A DNA stretch of 17,484 nt from Alphaproteobacteria bacterium (lineage in GTDB: Bacteria > Pseudomonadota > Alphaproteobacteria > RS24). Below the pieces are notes generated by a model that saw nothing but the letters and a program-made list of their open reading frames with translations, did no database searches and was not told where the DNA came from. Every line of letters starts with the position of its first letter. Position 1 is the first letter of the stretch. The translations under genes were made by a program, and so were the position numbers. The stretch spans positions 1 through 17,484 of the forward strand of contig JAQWIP010000067.1 in the NCBI GenBank assembly GCA_029248825.1. Direction: 5' to 3'. Shown here one piece after another: positions 1-6,635 of this stretch.

Positions 1-166
1 TGTCCGTGGGGTTGGCGCCTGGATAGCCGCCTTCCACATAATCGAGCCCCAAGGCATCGAGGCTTTGCGCGATTTTTATTTTATCGGACACAGAAAAATC
101 CACGCCGGCCGTTTGCTGGCCGTCGCTCAAAGTTGTGTCAAAAATATAAAGCAGCTCTCGCGCCAT
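1..166 (-). CDS. cimA: Citramalate synthase, N-terminal part (gene runs off the left edge)
   Basis: Only the first 55 codons are inside the window. The translation begins MARELLYIFDTTL and continues with SDGQQTAGVDFS, then a helix, then VEGGYPGANPTD. This is the start of the TIM-barrel of the LeuA/CimA family, of the long CimA subgroup. Such enzymes condense acetyl-CoA with pyruvate to (R)-citramalate, the first step of the threonine-independent route to isoleucine. The ATG at 166 is preceded by GGAAG at a normal distance. The gene lies 19 bases after the gltX stop and is probably the third gene of the nadE-gltX-cimA unit. Oddity: the family motif is DTTLRDG, but residue 14 here is Ser (codon AGC), where Arg is catalytic in characterised relatives. 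The rest of the protein cannot be seen, so the assignment to CimA rather than another DRE-TIM enzyme rests on the DGQQT and GVDFS words. Confidence 0.85.
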   Translation of the reverse strand, partial: MARELLYIFDTTLSDGQQTAGVDFSVSDKIKIAQSLDALGLDYVEGGYPGANPTD

Positions 167-185
167 CGCTTACTTCCTTTGGGTT

Positions 186-1532
186 TTAAGCTGCGCCTTT
201 GCCTTGCAGCCGAGCTGTAGCCCTATCATAGCCGATGAGTGGCAGCAAATGTTGCATTTCAGGACCATGCGCTTGCCCCGTCAGGGCTTGGCGAAGCGGC
301 ATGAAAAGCCCCCGCCCTTTGCGCCCTGTCGAGGCCTTTAGGGCGCTCGTCCAAGCCGACCAGCTTTGCTCATCCAGCGGCGCCGATGGCAAACACGCCA
401 GCGCTTGCGCCACATAGTCGGCATCCTCGGCTTCAATAATCGGCGTAATCGGCCCGTTGATGAGCTGCACCATATCGGCGGCATCGCCTAAGAGGGTCAG
501 ATTGCCTTGGATGCTTTGCCAAAACGCCGCCCCTTCGGGCGCGCCCATGGCCTGCAAGCGGTCGGCCACATCCGCATAAGGCATATCGTGCAAAATACGC
601 GCATTGAGACGCGTCACGTCCTCGGCGTCAAAACGAGCGGGGGCGCGACCCAGACGCGACATATCAAAGCCCGCAATCAAACTTGGCATATCGCGCACCG
701 GCTCGACCGGATCGGCGGTGCCGAGGCGGGCAATCAACGAGTTCAGGCTCATTGGCTCCAGCCCCTGCTCGCGCAAATCTTGCAGCGATAGCGAGCCAAG
801 GCGTTTCGATAACGCCCCGCCATCGGCCGCCAGCATCAATGAGAAATGTGCAAAAACCGGAAGCTCGCCGCCCAGCGCCGCAATCAACTCGACCTGCGCG
901 CCCGTATTGGTGACATGGTCTTCGCCGCGAATGACATGGCTGATTTTCATATCCAAATCATCGACGACGCTCGGCAAGGTATAAAGCCACGTGCCATCGC
1001 CGCGCCGAATGACCGGATCGGACAGGCTGGCGGTTTCGATTTTTTGCTCGCCGCGCACCATGTCGGGCCAAGAAACGCTTTTGCCCGAAAGCTTAAACCG
1101 CCAATGCGGGTTGCGCCCTTCGGCTTCGAAAGCGGCAATCTCATCGGCGCTTAGCTCTAGGGCAGCGCGGTCATAGACGGGCGGAAGGCCGCGCGCCAAT
1201 TGGCGTTTGCGCTTGCGGTCTAGCTCGTCTGGCGTCTCATAACAGGCATAGGCCAAGCCCTGCTGTTTGAGCTGAACAAACACTTCTTCATAGCGGTCAA
1301 AGCGTTCGGATTGTTTGGCGGTTTCATCATGGGTTAGCCCCAGCCAAGCCAAGTCTGTGTGAATGGCTTGCGCGAACTCTGGCGTCGAGCGCGCTTGGTC
1401 GGTGTCATCCATCCGCAACACGAATTGACCGCCTTGCGATTTGGCGAAGAGATAACAAAACAAAGCGGCGCGCGCATTGCCAACGTGCAGACGGCCAGTT
1501 GGGCTAGGGGCGAAACGAGTGCGAACAGTCAT
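186..1532 (-). CDS. gltX: Glutamyl-tRNA synthetase (short alphaproteobacterial type)
   Basis: Class Ic aminoacyl-tRNA synthetase of 448 residues that charges tRNA with glutamate in the cytoplasm. The Rossmann fold opens with RFAPSPTGRLHVGN; HVGN (residues 16-19) is the HIGH-type ATP signature. VLRMDDTD (38-45) binds glutamate, and LSKRLGS (241-247) is the degenerate KMSKS loop. The C-terminal part carries the GRKGRGLFMPLRQALTG segment typical of bacterial GluRS anticodon-binding domains. Alphaproteobacteria often have two GluRS paralogues, one of which can make Glu-tRNA(Gln) for the GatCAB amidotransferase. The sequence alone does not say which role this copy has. The gene begins 21 bases after nadE and ends 19 bases before cimA. 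No strong Shine-Dalgarno is visible ahead of the ATG; the spacer instead holds the palindrome CTTTCGAAAG. Confidence 0.95.
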   Translation of the reverse strand: MTVRTRFAPSPTGRLHVGNARAALFCYLFAKSQGGQFVLRMDDTDQARSTPEFAQAIHTDLAWLGLTHDETAKQSERFDRYEEVFVQLKQQGLAYACYETPDELDRKRKRQLARGLPPVYDRAALELSADEIAAFEAEGRNPHWRFKLSGKSVSWPDMVRGEQKIETASLSDPVIRRGDGTWLYTLPSVVDDLDMKISHVIRGEDHVTNTGAQVELIAALGGELPVFAHFSLMLAADGGALSKRLGSLSLQDLREQGLEPMSLNSLIARLGTADPVEPVRDMPSLIAGFDMSRLGRAPARFDAEDVTRLNARILHDMPYADVADRLQAMGAPEGAAFWQSIQGNLTLLGDAADMVQLINGPITPIIEAEDADYVAQALACLPSAPLDEQSWSAWTSALKASTGRKGRGLFMPLRQALTGQAHGPEMQHLLPLIGYDRATARLQGKGAA

Positions 1533-1540
1533 GTGAAATA

Positions 1541-1550
1541 CTTTCGAAAG
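1541..1550. repeat. Perfect 10-base palindrome in the nadE-gltX spacer
   Basis: CTTTCGAAAG is a perfect palindrome filling half of the 21-base spacer between nadE and gltX, immediately upstream of the gltX start. It is too short for a terminator, and no T-run follows on either strand. It could be chance or a weak element affecting gltX translation. Confidence 0.3.
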
Positions 1551-1553
1551 AGG

Positions 1554-3233
1554 CTAGCGCGCATCGCGGAAACCATTGGTAATAGGATAGCGGCGGTCGC
1601 GACCAAAATTGCGATTGCCAATTTTTGCACCCGGGGCGGCCTGACGGCGTTTGTATTCCGAGATATATAAAAGATGCTCAATGCGCTTCACCGTCTCGGC
1701 GTCATGGCCGCGCGCAACAATCTCCTTAAAGCTCAATTCATCTTCCACCAAGGCGAACAGAATATCATCCAACTGTTCGTAAGGCGGCAGACTGTCTTCG
1801 TCTTTTTGGTCGGGGCGCAATTCGGCGCTTGGCGGCTTGTCGATAATCGCTGGCGGAATAACCTCGCCCTCTGGCCCTAAACCGCCCGTCGGCAGATTTT
1901 CATTGCGCCAGCGACAGAGCTCGAAAACTTCGGTTTTATAAATATCCTTAATCGGATTATAGCCGCCATTCATATCGCCATAGAGCGTTGCATAGCCGAC
2001 CGAGACTTCCGACTTATTGCCGGTCGTCACCACCATGGAGCCGAATTTATTCGACACCGCCATCAACAAGGTGCCGCGCAGGCGCGATTGAATATTCTCT
2101 TCAGTGATATCGGCTTGCGTGTCTTGAAACAATTCAGACAAAGCCCCCTCCACCGCATCGACGGGGCCAGCAATCGAGACATCATCGAGGCGAATGCCCA
2201 ATTGTTTGGCGCAAGCGGCGGCGTCTGTCAGGCTCTCGTCGCTGGTATAGCGCGACGGCAGCATGATACAATGCACGCGATCCGCGCCCAAAGCGTCCAC
2301 CGCCATGGCGGCGCAAATGGCGCTATCCACGCCGCCCGAAAGCCCCAGAAGGACGCCCGGAAACCGGTTCTTATCGACATAATCGCGCAAGCCCAGAACG
2401 GCGGCGGCATAGATATCGCCCCATTCGTTTTGGGCAACTTCATCTTGGACATCTTCGGAGGCGCTCGGCTCGCTGATTTGCCAGCCGCTTGGCGTCTCGT
2501 GCAAAGTCAAAACATACGTATCGACGCCCCAAGCGGGGCGCTGCTCGGCTAGGCTGCCATCGGCATTGACGGCAAAACTTGCGCCATCGAACACCAGCTC
2601 ATCTTGGCCGCCATATTGATTGACATAGACCAGCGGCAATCCGGTTTGTTGTGCGCGGGCGCGCGCATGGGCGATGCGTTGGGCTTGTTTGCCACGCTCA
2701 AAAGGCGAGCCATTGGGCGACAGCAGCAGCTCTGCGCCATCGGCTTTCAACTGCGCGCAGACATCTTCAAACCAAATATCTTCGCAAATCGGCAACCCAA
2801 TGCGCACGCCGCGTAGCTCGACGGTTTTGGGCAAAGCCCCTGCCGCGAACAGGCGTTTTTCATCGAACACCGCATAATTGGGCAAATGATGTTTATGGCG
2901 CACCGCCATTTGGCCACCATCGGCCACCACAACGCTATTATAAAGCTGGCCGTTTTCGACCATGGGCGCGCCAAAAACCAGCGCTGGCCCGCCATCGGCG
3001 GTCTCGGCCACGAGGCTTTCAACTTCGGCCTGCACGCGCGCTAAAAAGGCGCGTTTCAGCACTAAATCTTCGGGTGGATAGCCGGTTAAAAACAACTCGC
3101 TGGCCAGCACAATATCGGCTTGCGCAGCCTCGGCGCACGCGGCGCGCAGCAAATCGGCATTGGCACCAATCGCCCCCAGAGTTGGGTTGCCTTGAGCCAT
3201 AGCAATTTTCAAAGTTTTTACGCCCGTTTCCAT
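1554..3233 (-). CDS. nadE: NAD(+) synthase, glutamine-hydrolysing
   Basis: Two-domain cytoplasmic enzyme of 559 residues that makes NAD from nicotinic acid adenine dinucleotide and ATP, using ammonia released from glutamine. The N-terminal nitrilase-type glutaminase domain (about 5-260) shows the Glu-Lys-Cys triad as E46 (SELFLTGYPPED), K114 (RHKHHLPNY) and C150 (LPICEDIW). The C-terminal synthetase domain (about 270-559) has the PP-loop SGGVDSA at 299-305, GNKSE at 405-409 and the YNPIKDIYKTEV segment. Length and order match the two-domain bacterial NadE with its own glutaminase. All key residues are present. It is the first gene of the minus-strand unit with gltX and cimA. There is no Shine-Dalgarno before the ATG at 3233, but a weak promoter lies directly against it. 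The next ATG (start of MAQGN, codon 12) is a less likely start. Confidence 0.96.
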   Translation of the reverse strand: METGVKTLKIAMAQGNPTLGAIGANADLLRAACAEAAQADIVLASELFLTGYPPEDLVLKRAFLARVQAEVESLVAETADGGPALVFGAPMVENGQLYNSVVVADGGQMAVRHKHHLPNYAVFDEKRLFAAGALPKTVELRGVRIGLPICEDIWFEDVCAQLKADGAELLLSPNGSPFERGKQAQRIAHARARAQQTGLPLVYVNQYGGQDELVFDGASFAVNADGSLAEQRPAWGVDTYVLTLHETPSGWQISEPSASEDVQDEVAQNEWGDIYAAAVLGLRDYVDKNRFPGVLLGLSGGVDSAICAAMAVDALGADRVHCIMLPSRYTSDESLTDAAACAKQLGIRLDDVSIAGPVDAVEGALSELFQDTQADITEENIQSRLRGTLLMAVSNKFGSMVVTTGNKSEVSVGYATLYGDMNGGYNPIKDIYKTEVFELCRWRNENLPTGGLGPEGEVIPPAIIDKPPSAELRPDQKDEDSLPPYEQLDDILFALVEDELSFKEIVARGHDAETVKRIEHLLYISEYKRRQAAPGAKIGNRNFGRDRRYPITNGFRDAR

Positions 3234-3371
3234 GTCGCTTATGTAGCGCGTGGGGGCGGTTTGGACAAGTAGCAGTCTCTATTTGCGCCGCGTGGGAAAA
3301 CCATTGCAAAATTTGGTTTTTAGAGGCGATACTATTTTCCCAAGAAGCCCAGAACGAGAAGGAAGCGCAAA
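3234..3371. other. Divergent intergenic region between nadE and the hydratase-family gene
   Basis: These 138 bases separate two divergently transcribed units, so promoters for both should lie here. On the plus strand I see TACTAT at 3330-3335 as a possible -10, with TTGCAA at 3304-3309 too far away (20 bases) to be convincing. AGAAGGA at 3357-3363 is a good Shine-Dalgarno for the ATG at 3372. No palindrome stands out. Confidence 0.4.
3240..3268 (-). promoter_or_regulatory. Possible nadE promoter giving a leaderless transcript
   Basis: On the minus strand TTGTCC (3268-3263, 4 of 6 to the -35 consensus) is followed 17 bases later by TACATA (3245-3240, 3 of 6 to the -10). The next six bases are AGCGAC and then the nadE ATG. 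Standard spacing would put +1 at or next to the A of the ATG, which would explain the absence of a ribosome binding site. The -10 match is poor, so this is tentative. Confidence 0.3.
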
Positions 3372-4157
3372 ATGCTGACGCAAGAAAAATATCAGCGGAT
3401 GAAGATAGAACGCCGCGCCAATGGCGTCGTTGTCGTGTCGTTAAATCGACCCGAAAAAATGAACGCCATCGACAATCAATTGCATCACGAAATGATGACC
3501 TTCAGCCGCGATTTTGCCGATGACCCCGATTTGCGCGTATTGGTTTTGGCGGGCGAAGGCAAAGCCTTTTGCGTCGGCGGCGATTTCAGCGCCGATAGCG
3601 CCATCGATATGCCAAGCCTGACCGAAGCGCGGCGCATCATCGACCATATTTTAGAATGCGAAAAACCGATTATCTCTGCCGTGCAAGGCTATGCGCTGGG
3701 GCTAGGCGCCAATATTGCGCTTTTGTGTGATGTCGTGGTGGCGGGGCCAGACGCTAAATTTGGCGACACGCATGTGAAAATGGGCATTGGCGCAGGCGAT
3801 GGCGGACAGCTGATTTGGCCGATGCTCATGGGCGTCAATCGCGCCAAATATTATCTGATGACGGGCGATATGATTGGCGGCCAAGAAGCTGCGGATATGG
3901 GTTTGGTTGGGTTTTACGTCGAGGACACTAAAGACCTTTTGCCCAAAGCCCTAGAGATTGCAGACAAATTGGCCGCTGGCCCGCCCTTGGCGATTGCCGC
4001 GTCCAAAGCGGGCGTGAACGCCTATATGCGCGCCGTCTCGGCCAGCGTCATGCCCATCAGCTTGCAAGCCGAAGGCATGACTTTAAACTCGCGCGACCAC
4101 CAAGAAGCGGTGGCTGCCTTTCAAGAAAAACGACCAGCTAAATTCGAAGGAAAATAA
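3372..4157 (+). CDS. Enoyl-CoA hydratase/isomerase (crotonase) family protein
   Basis: Crotonase-fold protein of 261 residues, probably a soluble hexamer acting on an acyl-CoA. The oxyanion-hole signatures are AFCVGGDF (65-72) and GYALGLGANIALLCD (106-120). The mid-domain has AKFGDTHVKMGIGAGDGG (128-145), and the C-terminal helix ends in FQEKRPAKFEGK. In classical hydratases two glutamates 20 residues apart do the chemistry. Here the aligned positions are Asn114 and His134, so a standard 2-enoyl-CoA hydration is doubtful. Relatives with this GD-x-H-V and AGDGG pattern are usually annotated only as enoyl-CoA hydratase. AGAAGGA sits 8 bases before the ATG. One base separates its stop from the next gene, a CurA-type enone reductase, so the two are surely co-translated and may share a substrate. 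The true reaction is unknown. Confidence 0.85.
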   Translation: MLTQEKYQRMKIERRANGVVVVSLNRPEKMNAIDNQLHHEMMTFSRDFADDPDLRVLVLAGEGKAFCVGGDFSADSAIDMPSLTEARRIIDHILECEKPIISAVQGYALGLGANIALLCDVVVAGPDAKFGDTHVKMGIGAGDGGQLIWPMLMGVNRAKYYLMTGDMIGGQEAADMGLVGFYVEDTKDLLPKALEIADKLAAGPPLAIAASKAGVNAYMRAVSASVMPISLQAEGMTLNSRDHQEAVAAFQEKRPAKFEGK

Positions 4158-4158
4158 T

Positions 4159-5184
4159 ATGACGCATCCCGCTCCCAAGAGCTTTCAACAATGGCGCCTT
4201 GCCAAACATCCAGACGGCGTGCCGACACCCGATTGTTTCGAGTTGGTCGACACGCCCATGCCGGAGCTGGCCGAAGGGCAAGTGATGATTGCGACGCATT
4301 ATTTTTCGCTCGACCCCGGCATGCGCGGTCGCTTGAGCGGCGATAGCTATGCGGCGGGTTTGAAAATCAGCGAGTTAATCGAGAGCGCGGGTATTGGCGA
4401 AATTGTCGCATCCCGCTCTGAGCGTTATGGGGTCGGCGATTATGTTATGGGCGGTCTGGGCTGGTGCGAAGGCAATGTGGTTTCCGACCGAGGTTTACAA
4501 AAACTCGACCCTGCCCTGTTCGACGATAAAGTGTCGATGACCGCCACCATCGGCGTTTTGGGCGTGCCGGGATTAACCGCTTGGTTTGGCCTGCAAGATT
4601 TGGGTCAGCCCAAAGCCGGCGAGACTTTGCTGATTTCCTCGGCGGCGGGCCCTGTGGGCGCAACCACGGGTCAGATTGGCAAAGCTTTGGGGCTAACTGT
4701 CGTCGGCATCGCGGGGGGCTCCGATAAATGCAGCTATTTGACCGAGCTGGGGTTCGACGCGGTGATTGACTATAAGCAAGCCAGCGATTTACCCGCCGCG
4801 ATAAAAGCCGCCTGCCCCGATGGCGTGGATATTTATTTCGATAACGTTGGCGCCGAAATGCTGGACGCCGCGATTTTAAACATGCGGCTGAACGGGCGCA
4901 TTGTCGTGTCGGGGCAAGTGTCGGAATATAACCGCGCGCAGCCCCATGGCATTCGCAATACCACCGCCTTTATTACCCATCGTCTGCGCATGCAGGGGCT
5001 GGTGGTTTATGATTACCATAAGCAATTTGTCGACGCGCAAGCGGCCATGGCGAAAATGATCCGTGACGGAAGCCTGCGCTATACGGAAGACATTAGCCAA
5101 GGCATCGCCGATGCGCCAAAAGCCTATGAAGCGCTATTTGCAGGCGCTAATTTTGGCCGCCGCCTCATTAAGACAATCGGATAA
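4159..5184 (+). CDS. NADPH-dependent enone/curcumin reductase, zinc-free MDR family
   Basis: Medium-chain dehydrogenase/reductase of 341 residues, close to the CurA, YncB and prostaglandin reductase group that reduces the C=C bond of alpha,beta-unsaturated ketones and aldehydes with NADPH. Visible marks are the N-terminal FQQWRLAKHPDG, YFSLDPGMRG (48-57), the Rossmann loop SAAGPVGATTGQIGK (161-175) and YFDNVGAEMLDAA. The zinc ligands of alcohol dehydrogenases are absent, as expected for this group. The length is typical and the N-terminus is complete. AAGG lies upstream within the last codons of the preceding gene, and the start is one base beyond that stop. Together the pair suggests handling of unsaturated or lipid-derived carbonyl compounds, but the substrate cannot be read from sequence. 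Confidence 0.88.
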   Translation: MTHPAPKSFQQWRLAKHPDGVPTPDCFELVDTPMPELAEGQVMIATHYFSLDPGMRGRLSGDSYAAGLKISELIESAGIGEIVASRSERYGVGDYVMGGLGWCEGNVVSDRGLQKLDPALFDDKVSMTATIGVLGVPGLTAWFGLQDLGQPKAGETLLISSAAGPVGATTGQIGKALGLTVVGIAGGSDKCSYLTELGFDAVIDYKQASDLPAAIKAACPDGVDIYFDNVGAEMLDAAILNMRLNGRIVVSGQVSEYNRAQPHGIRNTTAFITHRLRMQGLVVYDYHKQFVDAQAAMAKMIRDGSLRYTEDISQGIADAPKAYEALFAGANFGRRLIKTIG

Positions 5185-5229
5185 AGCAACCTCAAAGTAA
5201 TCCCAAAGTAATCTAAGTGCTTTATTTTT
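5181..5229 (+). terminator. Possible intrinsic terminator with a long loop after the enone reductase
   Basis: ATAAAGCA (5181-5188, containing the stop codon) is perfectly complementary to TGCTTTAT (5218-5225), and the right arm runs into a T-rich stretch to 5229. The 29-base loop is long for a classical terminator and the stem is AT-rich, so strength is doubtful. The loop is mostly the direct repeat described separately. Confidence 0.35.
5193..5213. repeat. Tandem direct repeat CAAAGTAATC upstream of aroG
   Basis: CAAAGTAATC occurs at 5193-5202 and again at 5204-5213, one base apart, giving a period of 11, about one helical turn. It lies between the enone reductase stop and the aroG start. 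Such spacing fits a tandem operator, but the repeat also falls in the loop of the hairpin around it. Confidence 0.5.
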
Positions 5230-5289
5230 ATCTCTAAAATCCGTATAGCAGTCACTCGAACTTTTCGATACCACAGGCGTTACAAAGGA
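5221..5289 (+). promoter_or_regulatory. aroG upstream region with weak promoter candidate and ribosome binding site
   Basis: TTTATT (5221-5226) and TATAGC (5244-5249) are 17 bases apart and would start transcription near 5256. The matches are only 3 and 4 of 6, so this is a weak proposal. AAGGA at 5285-5289, seven bases before the ATG at 5297, is a good Shine-Dalgarno and fixes the aroG start. Confidence 0.3.
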
Positions 5290-5296
5290 TATTTTC

Positions 5297-6631
5297 ATGG
5301 CTTGGACACCACAAAGCTGGCGCGACTTCCCGATTAAACAAGTTCCTGCCTATCAAGATGGCAAGGCGTTAAACGATGTTGAAGCGCGCCTAGCGAGCTA
5401 TCCGCCTTTGGTATTTGCGGGCGAAGCGCGCAATTTGAAAGCCCAACTCGCAGAAGTTTGCGAAGGCCGCGCCTTCTTGCTGCAAGGCGGCGATTGCGCC
5501 GAGAGCTTTGCCGAACACCACGCCGATAACATTCGCGACATGTTCCGCGTGTTGCTGCAAATGTCGATTGTGCTGACCTATGGCGGCAAAAAACCGGTCA
5601 TTAAAGTCGGGCGCATTGCGGGTCAATTCGCCAAACCACGCTCGGCCGACACCGAAACCATCGACGGCGTAGAACTGCCAAGCTATCGCGGCGACATTAT
5701 CAATGGCATGGAGTTTGACGAAGCCTCGCGCGTGCCAGACCCCGAACGCCAAATCGCCGCCTATCGCCAAGCCGCCTCGACGCTAAACCTGCTGCGCGCT
5801 TTCGCCAAGGGCGGCTATGCCGACCTCAATGAAGTGCATCGCTGGAACCAAGACTTCGTTGCCGACAGCCCCCAAGGCGCACGCTACGAAGAAATGGCGC
5901 AAAAAATTGACGAAGCCATGGCCTTCATGGCCGCTTGTGGCGTCTCCAGTGCGACCACGCCGCAAATGGGCATGGTCGATTTTTTCACCAGCCATGAGGC
6001 TTTGCTGCTCGGCTATGAACAAGCCCTCACGCGCCTCGACAGCACCAGTGGCGAGCATTATGACACTTCGGCGCATATGCTGTGGATTGGCGATCGCACC
6101 CGCCAACCCGATGGCGCGCATGTCGAGTTTTTATCGGGCGTGCAAAATCCGCTCGGGCTGAAATGTGGCCCGTCACTCGAGCCAGACGAGCTGATTACCC
6201 TGCTGGATAAATTGAACCCAGAAAACGAAGCAGGACGCATCACGCTAATTGCGCGCTTTGGCCATGAAAATGTTGAGAAGCATTTGCCCGCGCTCATCCG
6301 CAAAGTCGAAGCGGAAGGCCGCAAAGTGGTTTGGTCTTGCGACCCTATGCACGGCAATACCATCAAGGCGTCGAACGGCTATAAAACCCGTCCCGTCGAC
6401 CTCATCCTCAGCGAAGTGCAGCAATTTATGGCGGTGCATAAAGCCGAAGGCACGCATGCGGGCGGCGTTCATTTTGAGATGACAGGCCAGAATGTGACCG
6501 AATGTTTGGGCGGCGCGCAGGCGATTTCCGAAGAAGATTTGTCGAGCCGCTATCACACGCATTGCGACCCGCGCCTCAATGGCAGCCAAGCGCTAGAGCT
6601 GGCTTTCTTGATTTCGGAAGAAAACAGCTAA
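5297..6631 (+). CDS. aroG: 3-Deoxy-7-phosphoheptulonate (DAHP) synthase, class II
   Basis: First enzyme of the shikimate pathway, condensing phosphoenolpyruvate with erythrose 4-phosphate in the cytoplasm. The protein has 444 residues and is the plant-like class II (type AroA-II) form, unrelated in sequence to E. coli AroF/G/H. The four metal ligands are visible by comparison with the Mycobacterium tuberculosis enzyme: C67 in GGDCAESF, H352 in CDPMHGNT, E394 in HFEMTGQNVTEC and D424 in HCDPRLN. The phosphoenolpyruvate-binding RIAGQFAKPRS is at 106-116. The N-terminus lacks the long extension of the mycobacterial protein. The gene appears to be monocistronic. Its stop is four bases from the stop of the convergent DUF374 gene, so its terminator lies inside that gene's coding region. 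Confidence 0.96.
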   Translation: MAWTPQSWRDFPIKQVPAYQDGKALNDVEARLASYPPLVFAGEARNLKAQLAEVCEGRAFLLQGGDCAESFAEHHADNIRDMFRVLLQMSIVLTYGGKKPVIKVGRIAGQFAKPRSADTETIDGVELPSYRGDIINGMEFDEASRVPDPERQIAAYRQAASTLNLLRAFAKGGYADLNEVHRWNQDFVADSPQGARYEEMAQKIDEAMAFMAACGVSSATTPQMGMVDFFTSHEALLLGYEQALTRLDSTSGEHYDTSAHMLWIGDRTRQPDGAHVEFLSGVQNPLGLKCGPSLEPDELITLLDKLNPENEAGRITLIARFGHENVEKHLPALIRKVEAEGRKVVWSCDPMHGNTIKASNGYKTRPVDLILSEVQQFMAVHKAEGTHAGGVHFEMTGQNVTECLGGAQAISEEDLSSRYHTHCDPRLNGSQALELAFLISEENS

Positions 6632-6635
6632 GCTT

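Noticed and set aside
236..248. Possible frame problem in the C-terminal region of gltX, because the protein is shorter than E. coli GluRS
   Set aside because: A length near 450 is normal for this alphaproteobacterial GluRS type and the C-terminal anticodon-binding segment is complete.
5284..5291. AAGGATAT before aroG as another copy of the operator half-site
   Set aside because: It is the aroG Shine-Dalgarno and lacks the opposing arm of the inverted repeat; the same 8 bases also occur inside the nadE coding region by codon choice.
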